Below are positions 31,695 to 40,934 of a stretch of 45,283 bases of DNA, in pieces; position 1 is the first letter of the stretch, and the number at the start of each line of letters is the position of its first letter. The DNA lies in assembly GCA_012518355.1 (NCBI GenBank), contig JAAYSP010000065.1:1-45283 (forward strand), given 5' to 3'. Both the position numbers and the translations under genes were made by a program. Under the pieces are notes generated by a model, which was not told the DNA's origin, made no database searches, and saw nothing but the letters and a program-made list of their open reading frames with translations. Source of the stretch: a candidate division WS1 bacterium (GTDB lineage Bacteria; Armatimonadota; Zipacnadia; Zipacnadales; UBA11051).

Positions 31695-34121
31695 TTGAGA
31701 CGCCGAAGCTCGATCCGCAAATACCAAACGGCCATGCGCTATTTCAACTCTTTTGTGCTGGCCTGTTGCTTCGTTGGAACTGGGCTGCTGGCCGGTGGGC
31801 TAGCAGCTGTGCGTGACCGCCTGCCTGATGCTGAAGAGCTTATCGCCTACCGGCCACGACTGGCCACCGAAATCTACTCCACTGAGATTGATGCAGAGGG
31901 AAACACCTCGCACACGCTGTTGGGACGAGTGTTCAAGGAAGACCGTGAACCGGTAGACCTCCAGCGAATTCCTCTAGACCTTCGCAATGCCACCATCGCT
32001 ATCGAAGACCGTCCGTTCTACCAACACCGTGGAATAGACCCCAAGGGTATCATTCGCGCCGCATGGGTCAACTTCCGACGTGGCGGCCTTCATCAGGGTG
32101 GCAGCACCATCACCCAGCAATTGGTGCGCAATATGTGGTTGAGTCGTGAGAAGACCGTTGGGCGCAAGATCAACGAGATCATCCTGGCCCTGGAGCTAGA
32201 GCGTCGCTACTCGAAGGACGAAATGCTGGAGATGTATCTCAACGAAGTATACTACGGACATGGTGCCTACGGGGTCAAAGTCGCCGCCAAGATGTACTTC
32301 GATAAGGATGTCCAGGACCTATCGCTTGCAGAAGCCGCGCTACTGGCAGGTCTTCCCCGTTCCCCGATTTACTATAGCCCGTACAACCATCCGCAACGGG
32401 CGAAGCAACGCCGCCAGCAAGTGCTTCATGCTATGGTGGAGATGGGCCAGATCACCTCTACCGAGGCCAACGAGGCCGACACGCACCAAATCCAGGCGAA
32501 TCTGGCCCCACTACGTGAAATGGGTATCACCGCCTTTCGTGCACCGTATTTCACGCACTTAATTGTGCGCAGACTGTGCGAGGAGTACGGCGTTGAGCCA
32601 GTCTATGAGGGCGGATTGCGGGTATATACCAGTCTCGACATGCGCCTCCAGGAGGCCGCAGAGCAGGCGTTGACCGAGCAGATTGAAAGCCTGCGTCGCA
32701 GAGGCCAGATCAAACGCGGCTTGGTGGGCCAGGGTGCTCTGGCAGCTGTAGAAGTCAGCACTGGCGACGTATTGGCAATGGTTGGCGGAGTTGGGCCGTA
32801 CGAAAAAGTCCAATACAACCGCGCCTATCCGGGCCCCCCGCAGTTCGGTCGCCAGCCGGGGTCGTCGTTCAAACCCTATGTGTGGGCTGCCGCCCTGGAA
32901 AACGGTTATGGATCAGAATCGGTGTTCAGCGGCTCGCCGATAAGCATCAAAACAGGCACCCGCTACTGGAACCCCAGAAACTACTCGCCCCGACAGGGAG
33001 GCAACTATACATTACGTCGGGCCCTGGCCGATTCGGTAAACCTTGTGTCCGTCCGCATAGTGCAAAGACTCGGGCCCCAGGTTGTCCGAACAATCACTTC
33101 TCAGATCACGGGGATAACCGAAGACCGTTTCCCGTTGGTGCCTGCCATATCCCTGGGCGTGTCAGAACTGGCGCCGCTGGAGCAAGCGGTAGGCTACTGC
33201 ACCTTCGCCAGCGGTGGTTGGGGGGTCAAGCCGCGTTTCATACGGCGAATAACGACTGTCCATGGCGATGAACTGATTAGCTACAAGCCGGACCGCAAAC
33301 GTGCACTCAACCAGTCTACAGCCATCAGCATGAACTCGATGATGCGGACGGTGGTAACATCAGGGACCGGAACCCGCGCGTCGGTGCCGGGCTATGAGAT
33401 ATGTGGCAAAACAGGGACAACACAGGACGGCCGAGATGCCTGGTGGGTCGGCTACAGCCCTGACCTTACTTGTGCAGTCTGGGTGGGCAATGATGACTAC
33501 ACGCCAATGCGAGGTTCGACCGGCGGTGGCTTTTGCGCTCCCGTGTTCGCCAAATTTATGGGTCAGGCACTGAAACTACGCAACTATCATGGCAAATACC
33601 CTGAAGGCGCAGGCGCTGTAGCAAGCCGTCGCAGCCAGCCAGAAAAGGACAAGGAAAAGCCTGGCGAACGCCCCAGAAGCGGTGGCGGCGGCACGGTCAC
33701 CATATGTACGTCCAGCGGCGGCCGCGCAACGCCCTACTGCCCCAGTACCGCCGAAAAGACTCTCGGCCCTGGAGAATCATCACCACCACCATGCCGAATT
33801 CACTCGGGTGGCTCAAGAGCGAAGCCCTCGGAAGGCTCTAGCAGCCAGCCCGCAGCCTCGACAACTAGTGGCGGTGGACGTACCGTGACAGTCTGTTCGC
33901 AGTCAGGCCAACTGGCCGGGCCATATTGTCCACAGACTGTGGAAAAGCGATTCGCGTCTGGCACAGGGCCTTCAGGCACCTGTAAAATGCACGGTCCATC
34001 AGGAGGCGCCTCCTCTGGCTCATCCTCCCCTGCCAAACCCGTGCCGAGCACTAACAATAGCCAGGCCGATCCTCACCCACCCGCTGCTGACACGGCAGAT
34101 ACTGGCGGCGACAACGACTAA
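31695..34121 (+). CDS. Class A penicillin-binding protein (PBP1A type)
   Basis: The 808-aa product starts at TTG, with AGGTGG six bases upstream. It has an N-terminal membrane anchor (~16-38), a GT51 glycosyltransferase domain (catalytic Glu104 in IAIEDRPFYQHRGID; GGSTITQQLVRN) and a transpeptidase domain with SxxK at Ser390 (RQPGSSFKPY), SVN (447-449) and KTG (572-574). It polymerises and cross-links peptidoglycan. The C-terminal ~170 residues are Gly/Ser/Pro-rich and hold two copies of a Cys-containing module, TVTICTSSGGRATPYCPSTA...CRIH and TVTVCSQSGQLAGPYCPQTV...CKMH. It heads a run with PBP2 and the FemAB-like gene. Confidence 0.95.
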   Translation: MRRRSSIRKYQTAMRYFNSFVLACCFVGTGLLAGGLAAVRDRLPDAEELIAYRPRLATEIYSTEIDAEGNTSHTLLGRVFKEDREPVDLQRIPLDLRNATIAIEDRPFYQHRGIDPKGIIRAAWVNFRRGGLHQGGSTITQQLVRNMWLSREKTVGRKINEIILALELERRYSKDEMLEMYLNEVYYGHGAYGVKVAAKMYFDKDVQDLSLAEAALLAGLPRSPIYYSPYNHPQRAKQRRQQVLHAMVEMGQITSTEANEADTHQIQANLAPLREMGITAFRAPYFTHLIVRRLCEEYGVEPVYEGGLRVYTSLDMRLQEAAEQALTEQIESLRRRGQIKRGLVGQGALAAVEVSTGDVLAMVGGVGPYEKVQYNRAYPGPPQFGRQPGSSFKPYVWAAALENGYGSESVFSGSPISIKTGTRYWNPRNYSPRQGGNYTLRRALADSVNLVSVRIVQRLGPQVVRTITSQITGITEDRFPLVPAISLGVSELAPLEQAVGYCTFASGGWGVKPRFIRRITTVHGDELISYKPDRKRALNQSTAISMNSMMRTVVTSGTGTRASVPGYEICGKTGTTQDGRDAWWVGYSPDLTCAVWVGNDDYTPMRGSTGGGFCAPVFAKFMGQALKLRNYHGKYPEGAGAVASRRSQPEKDKEKPGERPRSGGGGTVTICTSSGGRATPYCPSTAEKTLGPGESSPPPCRIHSGGSRAKPSEGSSSQPAASTTSGGGRTVTVCSQSGQLAGPYCPQTVEKRFASGTGPSGTCKMHGPSGGASSGSSSPAKPVPSTNNSQADPHPPAADTADTGGDND

Positions 34122-34212
34122 CGGTCCCGGCCTGATCCCCAAAACGTGTGACGGTCTTTTCATCACGCAACCGCAAAACTGCCTGTCTTGCCTGTTGCTA
34201 GCAAGTTGAGCG

Positions 34213-36150
34213 ATGCACATGGATAGTCCTACCTCCAACAGACGCATACTCGTCCTCGGTGTGGCATTTGGGTTAGTGCTGATGTCCTACATCGTACGCC
34301 TGTGGACTCTGCAAGTGGCCAACTGGACACCATACACGCTACAGGCCTCCGCCAACCGTACCAGCGTAGTCTACGGACCGGCACCCCGGGGCCTGATACT
34401 GGATTGTGCCGGCAGAGTGTTGGTGGACAATCAGTACGTGTGGAACGTGGAGGTAGTCCCAAATCAGCTTCCAACGCGTGAAGATCAGTTAGAGCAGATA
34501 TCGGCCATCCTGGCGGGCATCCTAAAGGACGTCTCTGCTTCAAGGCTGCGTGATACACTGCAGAAACTGCGTTCAGCACAAATCCAGACTGTGCCGCTCC
34601 CAGGCGCACAAAATGTGCCATTCGAGATTGTGGCACACATCGAAGAACGAGGTCGTGACTTACCCGGAATACGTATCACGGAACAGGCTAAGCGCAACTA
34701 TCCGCATGGCACTCTGGCTGCACACCTACTCGGATACGCCCGTGGCATCACGAAGGAACGGCTGGAATCTTACCAGTATCTAGACTATCCTGATTCGGCT
34801 CTTGGCGACACTCTTGCCACTTCTGGCCTCAAAGGCATCCGCAGCCTTCCGCTGTACGGGTCAGATTCGGTTGTGGGTCAGACCGGCGTGGAACGACTCC
34901 TGGAATTGGACACCCATACAGCACCGCCGGTGCCTATCCTGCAAGGCCGACGTAGCCGCACAGTGTACGAAGTTGATGCCCGCAATGTGCCACTACGGAT
35001 GATCCACGATGAAAGCAGCGCTCCGGGTGCCACTGTCTATCTCACACTGGACCTGCAAATCCAGAGTATCGCTGAGCAGGCTCTCGAGGAGGCTATCAAA
35101 GGCAGCACCGGCAAGACCGGGGCAGTCGTTTGTCTCGATCTGCAGACCGGCGGGATAATCGCTATGGCTAGCTACCCAACCTTCGACCCCAATGGCTGGG
35201 TGCGCGGATGGTCGCCTGAAGAGTTTGAAGTGCTCAACAACGATCCTCGCAGACCTCTGTTTGACAAGGCGATAGGAGGTCAGTATCCTCCGGCTTCGAC
35301 GTTCAAAATAGTATCTGCTGCCGCCGCATTGGAGACGACCTCTATCACAGATACAGTCACCCATGTGTGCAAAGGCATCATCTACGAGGGTGCCCAGCAC
35401 CAGCCATACCGTTGCTGGCTGCCGCAGGGCCACGGTACGGTGGAATTCTATCGCGGGATAGCACAGTCCTGCGACGTATACTTTTATGAATTAGTCCGCA
35501 AGAACGGCCTGACTAGCACGGCAATCGGTGAATACGCTCGTCAATTTGGTTTTGGAGAGAAGCCTAGCATTGACCTTGCAGGGACTGTCGCCGGGCTCGT
35601 GCCGAACCGGGAGTACAAAAGAAACCGGACTGGCGAACCGTGGCACACGGGTGACTCTCTGAACATGGTGATCGGCCAGGGCTGGCTGCTGGCCACTCCT
35701 CTGCAAGTGGCCATAGCCACCGGAGCACTAGCCACCGGCGGCGAAATCATCGAGCCGACTGTCGTGCGCAAAATCGCCTGGCCGTCACACATGCGTCGTG
35801 AACCCACACTGTTCGAACGTAAGGTCGTCCGTCACCTGGATGTCAAGCCCGAAACTCTGCAGAAAGTTGCCCAGGGGCTGCGCCATGCCGTCACTTTTGA
35901 AAACGGCACAGCGCGCATGTTCAACGCCTTGCCATTTGACGTAGCTGCCAAGACCGGTTCGGCCCAGCATATCCCGGGTAAAACGGCACATGCGTGGATG
36001 ACTGCTTACGCTCCGTTCGAACAGCCTCGCTTTGTGGTTACTGTCCTCGTCACCGAAGGCGGTTATGGCAGTACTACCGCTGGACCACCTGCGTACAAAA
36101 TCCTGCAGGCGGCGATGGCCGCACAACAACGCCTCACGCCCACAGAATAG
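34213..36150 (+). CDS. mrdA: Penicillin-binding protein 2, class B transpeptidase
   Basis: The 645-aa product has one N-terminal membrane helix (~10-33), a PBP dimerisation domain (RGLILDCAGRVLVDNQY, then GQTGVERLLE), and a transpeptidase domain with the SxxK serine at 362 (YPPASTFKIV), SCD in the SxN position (AQSCDVYFYEL) and KTG (DVAAKTGSAQH). Those features and the length fit PBP2, the elongation-specific enzyme of rod-shaped cells; FtsI is less likely. Its usual SEDS partner RodA is not in the window. The start has only a weak ribosome-binding site. The gap from pbp1A is 91 bases, and the next gene follows after 12, so co-transcription is likely. Confidence 0.9.
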   Translation: MHMDSPTSNRRILVLGVAFGLVLMSYIVRLWTLQVANWTPYTLQASANRTSVVYGPAPRGLILDCAGRVLVDNQYVWNVEVVPNQLPTREDQLEQISAILAGILKDVSASRLRDTLQKLRSAQIQTVPLPGAQNVPFEIVAHIEERGRDLPGIRITEQAKRNYPHGTLAAHLLGYARGITKERLESYQYLDYPDSALGDTLATSGLKGIRSLPLYGSDSVVGQTGVERLLELDTHTAPPVPILQGRRSRTVYEVDARNVPLRMIHDESSAPGATVYLTLDLQIQSIAEQALEEAIKGSTGKTGAVVCLDLQTGGIIAMASYPTFDPNGWVRGWSPEEFEVLNNDPRRPLFDKAIGGQYPPASTFKIVSAAAALETTSITDTVTHVCKGIIYEGAQHQPYRCWLPQGHGTVEFYRGIAQSCDVYFYELVRKNGLTSTAIGEYARQFGFGEKPSIDLAGTVAGLVPNREYKRNRTGEPWHTGDSLNMVIGQGWLLATPLQVAIATGALATGGEIIEPTVVRKIAWPSHMRREPTLFERKVVRHLDVKPETLQKVAQGLRHAVTFENGTARMFNALPFDVAAKTGSAQHIPGKTAHAWMTAYAPFEQPRFVVTVLVTEGGYGSTTAGPPAYKILQAAMAAQQRLTPTE

Positions 36151-36162
36151 GATGTCTCCTGT

Positions 36163-37242
36163 ATGCTGTTAGAATCGCAAGATAAATGCCGCTACAACAG
36201 CTTCGTCTCCGCATGTCGGCACGGAAGCTTTCTGCAAGCCTGGGAATGGGGTGATCTGAAGGCGCGCACCGGCTGGCAGCCATACCGCCTGGCTATGGAG
36301 CAAGATGGGGAAATCGTTGCTGCGGTACAGTTGCTTAAGCGTCCGGTGCCTAAAGTCCGCCGCTGCCTGCTGTATAGCCCCGGTGGACCGCTGTTTGACA
36401 TAGAACAGCCAGAGCTCCTGAAGGCCTTGCTTGACGAGATACGCACCCTCGCACGCGAGTACGGCGCCATAGCCTACAAAATGGACCCGGCGATTGTGGC
36501 AGGAGACACGGCGCATACACAGTTGTTCACACGCCATGGTCTGCGTCCAGCAGCAAGCAGCAAACAGGCTTTCGGAGGCACTCAACCGCGCTACGTGATG
36601 CAGGTGGATATCAGCCCGCCGGAAGACGAGATACTGGCAGCCTTCAAGAGCAAGTGGCGCTACAACATTCGCCTGGCCGGACGGAGAGGGATCACGATCA
36701 GCACCGACTGTGGCCGCGACCAGGTGGCTGATTTCTACAGAATACTGCTCGAGACGGCCCAACGTGATGGCTTTGGCGTACGCGCTGAAAGCTACTTTTA
36801 TGACATGTACGATCTGTTGATTACGGCCGGTCTAGGTTCGCTCTTCATGGCCACTTGCGACGGCGAGCCGATCGCAGGTGCAATCACAGTGGCCCTGGGC
36901 TCTCACGCCTGGTATCTGTATGGTGCCTCAAGCAACCGTCATAGAGAAAAGATGCCCAACCACCTGCTGCAGTGGGAAATGATGCGCTGGGCCAAAGCGC
37001 GTGGCTGCAGTGTCTACGACATGCGCGGGGTAGCTCACAAAGACGATACTGACAGCCCGCTTTACGGCCTGAATCGATTCAAGGAAGGGTTCGCTGCCCA
37101 GTACGTGGAATATATCGGCGAATGGGACCTGATATACTCTCCGATCTGGTATGGCCTCTTCAGGATTGCGGAGCCGTCCATCCGCAAGCTCCGTCTGTTA
37201 CGGGCAGGGCGGCCCAAACTCACACCAACACCGGAGGACTGA
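36163..37242 (+). CDS. FemAB-like peptidoglycan bridge aminoacyltransferase
   Basis: The 359-aa product has the twin-GNAT layout of FemABX proteins: SFLQAWEWGDLKARTGWQP at the start, LLYSPGGPLF, KSKWRYNIRLAGRRGITIS and FMATCDGEPIAGAITVALGS, and the closing DMRGVAHKDDTDSPLYGLNR with FKEGFAAQYVEYIGEWD. These enzymes use aminoacyl-tRNA to add amino acids to lipid II side chains. It lies 12 bases after mrdA and in a run of peptidoglycan genes, which supports the role; the amino acid is unknown. The coiled-coil arm of Staphylococcus FemA is absent. Confidence 0.88.
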   Translation: MLLESQDKCRYNSFVSACRHGSFLQAWEWGDLKARTGWQPYRLAMEQDGEIVAAVQLLKRPVPKVRRCLLYSPGGPLFDIEQPELLKALLDEIRTLAREYGAIAYKMDPAIVAGDTAHTQLFTRHGLRPAASSKQAFGGTQPRYVMQVDISPPEDEILAAFKSKWRYNIRLAGRRGITISTDCGRDQVADFYRILLETAQRDGFGVRAESYFYDMYDLLITAGLGSLFMATCDGEPIAGAITVALGSHAWYLYGASSNRHREKMPNHLLQWEMMRWAKARGCSVYDMRGVAHKDDTDSPLYGLNRFKEGFAAQYVEYIGEWDLIYSPIWYGLFRIAEPSIRKLRLLRAGRPKLTPTPED

Positions 37243-37287
37243 GCTGACTGGTCCCAATTATGAGGCGGGCCTGAACGGGGTGACACG

Positions 37288-37635
37288 ATGGAGCCGAAAG
37301 CGGAGTCTGTATCTGATCTGGTCAGGCAGCTCCTGCGAGGGCTAGCCCGATACGCCGAGGCCGTCGCGTTCGACATCGCGATCCAGGCCGGAAAGAAACT
37401 GGTTCTCTTCACACTTGCCATCACCTGTCTGACCCTGGCCCTGGTGTATCTGTCCATAGGATTGATAAGAGCTCTGGGAAGCCTGTTTTTCCATCCTGCA
37501 CCGCCCTACCTGATCCTCGGTGGCATCCTATTGGTGGCGGCAGTGATAGTGCTGAAGACGACCACATGCAGGAAGAAGACTGATGGAGATGCGCATCCCG
37601 GCCCAGAAGATACGCAAAACGACACCCGCACTTGA
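37288..37635 (+). CDS. Small two-helix membrane protein, holin-like
   Basis: The 115-aa product begins with an amphipathic helix (EPKAESVSDLVRQLLRGLAR), then two membrane helices (LVLFTLAITCLTLALVYLSI and YLILGGILLVAAVIVLK) and a polar tail. This layout resembles the Phage_holin_3_6/Actinobacterial holin-X type of small membrane proteins, which occur outside phages. GGGGTGA lies five bases before the ATG. Its last 53 bases overlap the next gene in another frame, so the two are probably coupled. Confidence 0.7.
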   Translation: MEPKAESVSDLVRQLLRGLARYAEAVAFDIAIQAGKKLVLFTLAITCLTLALVYLSIGLIRALGSLFFHPAPPYLILGGILLVAAVIVLKTTTCRKKTDGDAHPGPEDTQNDTRT

Positions 37636-37975
37636 TGCTCAGGCTGCACTGGAAGAGATCAGCCACACCATAGACAGCCTGACTGAGCGGCTGGCTGGCT
37701 GCCATATGCTCGACAGGCAACGTCCGACACATGCAGGTGTCATGCTCACCGCAACAGGGTTGGCCATCGTCGGAGCAGGCCTATGGCTTGCTCTCACGCG
37801 CAGGCGGGCAGTAGATGCCTCTTCTTCAGACGACTGCCCGACATCTGTCACTACACCCGGGCAGACCTATAGCAGGGCTGACATAGTACACGCAGTGGGC
37901 AAGGGACTGGTGAGAGGGCTGCAGACGCTGGCAGACACGCGCCGGGCCCGCCAACACGACAACGATGTTGAGTGA
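37583..37975 (+). CDS. Small single-helix membrane protein
   Basis: The 130-aa product overlaps the preceding small membrane gene by 53 bases. It has an N-terminal polar helix (ALDAQAALEEISHTIDSLTE), one membrane helix (VMLTATGLAIVGAGLWLAL, ~53-71) and a polar C-terminus with a second amphipathic stretch. No family is recognised. GGAAGAAG lies upstream of the ATG. The long overlap, matching orientation and complementary size suggest that the pair works together, perhaps in the membrane with the upstream cell-wall enzymes; this is inference. Confidence 0.6.
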   Translation: MEMRIPAQKIRKTTPALDAQAALEEISHTIDSLTERLAGCHMLDRQRPTHAGVMLTATGLAIVGAGLWLALTRRRAVDASSSDDCPTSVTTPGQTYSRADIVHAVGKGLVRGLQTLADTRRARQHDNDVE

Positions 37976-38008
37976 GACTACACTACACACCTGTACCGAG
38001 GATTAGCT

Positions 38009-39412
38009 ATGCAACAATTGATGGAAAAGATCATCCAATCTGCGCTCGACCGTGGGGCCAGTTTCGCGGACCTGCGTATGACTGACGGTACCGCGACTTC
38101 TATCGCAGTCGAAGACGGACGTGCTGACAAGGTCGCAAACAGCCGCTCGCGGGGAGCCGGACTAAGAGTGCTGGTGGACGGCGCCTGGGGTTTTGCGCCT
38201 ACCAACCAGCCTGACGAAAAAGAGCTGCTGCGGTGCGCTGCAGATGCGGTGGAGATGGCCCGTGCCGCTGCGTCACACGTCACCGACCCCGGCATGGTGG
38301 CCCAGATGGAGCCAGTGCAGGCCGAAATCGGCAGCTCCGCACGTATTGTCCCGAGCCAGGTGCCTCTGGCTGACCGGTTGGCAAGCGTGGTAGAGCTGGA
38401 GAAGGCAGCTCGAAGCGAGCACCCCTCTCGTATAGCCAACACAGTTGCGACATATGCGGATGGCTCCGGCGAGATGTTCCTCGCCAACAGCTTCGGCACT
38501 TTTTTGCATTTCGCGAGTATCGGCACCTCCATCGGAGTGCTGGTCGTGTCTACAGATGGCACCATACGTCAACGTGTGTCAGAGCGAAGATCGAATCGCA
38601 GTGGGTTCGAGCTGGTGGAAGAGCTGGATCTCGAGCAGATGGGCAAGACGGCTGCCAGTAAGGCTGTGGACCTGCTGAGCGCCGAACGCCCGCCTGCAGG
38701 CATCTTCGATGTCATCATAGACCCGAAAATCTGCGGCCTGCTGGTGCATGAAGCATTCGGGCACAACTCTGAAGCCGATGCAGTGTGGAGTGGCAACTCG
38801 ATTCTGGCCGGCAAACTTGGCGAACAGGTCGCTGCCGAACAGGTCACTATCGTGGACGATCCGACGCTACCGGGCCATAACGGTTCCTACACCTATGACC
38901 ATGAGGGCGTACCCGCCCAGCGTCACGTAATCGTAGAGAACGGGGTGCTCAAGGGCTATCTACACAGTCTGGAAACGGCGGCCCGCTTCGGCGTGGCACC
39001 CAACGGCTCGGCGCGTGCTCAGGGACACCAGAGCCAGCCGCTCATCCGCATGAGCAACACAGCCATCGCCCCAGGCACGTCCAACTTGCAGCAGATGATG
39101 TCGGAGATGGACAGCGGCCTGTTCTTAACGGGAGGCTACTGGGGCTATGTGTTCACCGCTCAGGGCCAATTCACGTGCAACGTCGAGCACGCCTATGCGA
39201 TTAAGAACGGCCAACTCGATACCCACTATCGAAACGTGTGCATCTCCGGGCGAACCCTGGAGACACTGCAAAAGGTCACCGCAGTAGGCGACGAGGTGCA
39301 CTATGAACTGGGCGGGACTTGCGGCAAGAGTGGCCAGTCCATGCCTGTTGACGCCGGTGGCCCGCATGTACGCATCAGCGACGTGGTAGTAGGCGGCCAG
39401 AGCAGCCAGTAG
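38009..39412 (+). CDS. tldD: TldD-type metalloprotease subunit
   Basis: The 467-aa product has the TldD zinc motif HEAFGH (247-252 in LLVHEAFGHNSEAD), together with the N-terminal SFADLRMTDGTATSIAVEDG and the GLRVLVDGAWGFA strand, and a C-terminal CNVEHAYAIKNGQL followed by GGTCGKSGQSMPVD. The TldD/TldE heterodimer is a broad protease that trims peptides, for example in microcin B17 processing and CcdA degradation. The start has GAGG eight bases upstream. The partner gene follows after 70 bases, as usual. Confidence 0.95.
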   Translation: MQQLMEKIIQSALDRGASFADLRMTDGTATSIAVEDGRADKVANSRSRGAGLRVLVDGAWGFAPTNQPDEKELLRCAADAVEMARAAASHVTDPGMVAQMEPVQAEIGSSARIVPSQVPLADRLASVVELEKAARSEHPSRIANTVATYADGSGEMFLANSFGTFLHFASIGTSIGVLVVSTDGTIRQRVSERRSNRSGFELVEELDLEQMGKTAASKAVDLLSAERPPAGIFDVIIDPKICGLLVHEAFGHNSEADAVWSGNSILAGKLGEQVAAEQVTIVDDPTLPGHNGSYTYDHEGVPAQRHVIVENGVLKGYLHSLETAARFGVAPNGSARAQGHQSQPLIRMSNTAIAPGTSNLQQMMSEMDSGLFLTGGYWGYVFTAQGQFTCNVEHAYAIKNGQLDTHYRNVCISGRTLETLQKVTAVGDEVHYELGGTCGKSGQSMPVDAGGPHVRISDVVVGGQSSQ

Positions 39413-39482
39413 AAGCGGCTGTGTGGACGGTTTCAGTCTGTAGCTCGACAAGTAGCAGTACCCGGTTGATTTGGAGGACGAC

Positions 39483-40820
39483 ATGAGCGAACTACTCGAC
39501 ATAGCACAAACCGCGGTGAAGGCCGCAGTAGCCGCCGGGGCCGAATTCGCTGACGCCTATGCAGTCAGCGGACGTTCAGTGGATGTGGGCGTGGAAAACA
39601 CGAGTCTGCGAGACTCGGAAGTCATCCGGGACTATGGCGTCGGTGTGCGCGCCTTTTACAGAGGCGGTATGGGGATCGGCACCAGCCAGAGTCTCGACCA
39701 TGGAGATGTAACCGAGTGTGGACAGACTGCTGCTGAAATGGCAAAAGTGGCCCATCCGGACCCGGACTTTGTGGCCCTGCCTGACCCGGCTCAGGCGCCG
39801 CATGTAGAGGGCATGTTTGATGACGCCATCGCCGGACTCGAGGTCGGCCGGGTCGTGGACTGGTGTCGGCAGGCCATCGAAGAGGCTCAGGCGATAGATC
39901 CACAGGTGCGGCTCGAGGGAGGTGCAGCGCTCTCGGTCGGCAGCAGCGCTCTGGCATCATCCACAGGTGTGGCGCTTGAACGCTCGGGCACCAGTGTGAG
40001 CATGACCTACCAGGCTGTGGTGCTACGAGATGACCAGGTAGGAGCGTACTTCGAGTATGATGCTGCCCGACAGATGTCTGATTTTGTGCCCGCCGGGGTG
40101 GCCCGCATCGCAACTGAGCAGGCCTTGCGCTACCTCGGAGGGCGTAGTGTCGGCACCAAGCGGCTCCCGCTGGTTTTGGGTCCGTTTGCGGCTTCCAGCC
40201 TGCTATCGGCTATCATAGGCTCGGCCAGCGCAGAGAGTATACAGCGCAATCGCTCCTTTCTGGTTGGCAAGCAAGGAGAGAAGATCGCCAGCGAACTACT
40301 GACCATCACCGAGTGTCCGTTGGTACCCGCGGGGCTCAGCTCTGGGGGCTATGACGGCGAAGGCGTGCCCAAGCAGCAGCGAGATCTGATACGCAACGGT
40401 GTGCTCACCACCTATCTGTACAATTCGTATACCGCCAACAAGGCAGGAGTTGCCAACACCGGTCATGCCAGCCGTGGCGGATACGGCGGCTCAGTTGGCG
40501 TGACGGTGTCGAACCTGCAGGTGGCCACAGGTGACCGCACGGAAGCGGAGCTGATATCCGACATAGATGAGGGACTATACATCGCATTCGGAGGTCTGCA
40601 GCCCGATGGCGCCTCGGGTGACATATCGGCAACCGTGGATTTCGGCTTCAAGATTGAACAGGGACAGTTGGCGTATCCGGTAGCCACGACGATGGTCGGA
40701 AGCGACGCTTTCGAGATGCTGACACGCATCGAGGCGGTATCCAGTGACTATCGTTATGAGCCGGGCATCATAGCACCCAGCCTGCTCATCTCTGACGTAC
40801 AAGTCGCCAGTGGCGATTGA
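39483..40820 (+). CDS. pmbA: TldE/PmbA-type partner subunit
   Basis: The 445-aa product aligns with TldE/PmbA: EFADAYAVSGRSVDVGVENT at the start, GVGVRAFYRGGMGIGTSQSL, a region with the position of HExxxH occupied by non-zinc residues (LVLGPFAASSLLSAI), and SSGGYDGEGVPKQQRDLIRN near the C-terminus. TldE lacks the zinc site but is needed with TldD. ATG 39483 has GGAGG five bases upstream; the TTG at 39471 overlaps that site. With tldD it forms a classic two-gene unit. Confidence 0.95.
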   Translation: MSELLDIAQTAVKAAVAAGAEFADAYAVSGRSVDVGVENTSLRDSEVIRDYGVGVRAFYRGGMGIGTSQSLDHGDVTECGQTAAEMAKVAHPDPDFVALPDPAQAPHVEGMFDDAIAGLEVGRVVDWCRQAIEEAQAIDPQVRLEGGAALSVGSSALASSTGVALERSGTSVSMTYQAVVLRDDQVGAYFEYDAARQMSDFVPAGVARIATEQALRYLGGRSVGTKRLPLVLGPFAASSLLSAIIGSASAESIQRNRSFLVGKQGEKIASELLTITECPLVPAGLSSGGYDGEGVPKQQRDLIRNGVLTTYLYNSYTANKAGVANTGHASRGGYGGSVGVTVSNLQVATGDRTEAELISDIDEGLYIAFGGLQPDGASGDISATVDFGFKIEQGQLAYPVATTMVGSDAFEMLTRIEAVSSDYRYEPGIIAPSLLISDVQVASGD

Positions 40821-40934
40821 CCGAAGAGATCGCGGTACAGAGCAGCCGGAAACAGACGGTGTTAAACAGTACTTTCCGCCTGACTAGACTTGACCGGGCC
40901 CTGATATGGAGGGCCCTGTCCATTGGTGGGTCAC

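Noticed and set aside
37288..37635. Phage remnant, from holin-like character
   Set aside because: No other phage genes are near, and small holin-like membrane proteins are common in chromosomal wall operons.
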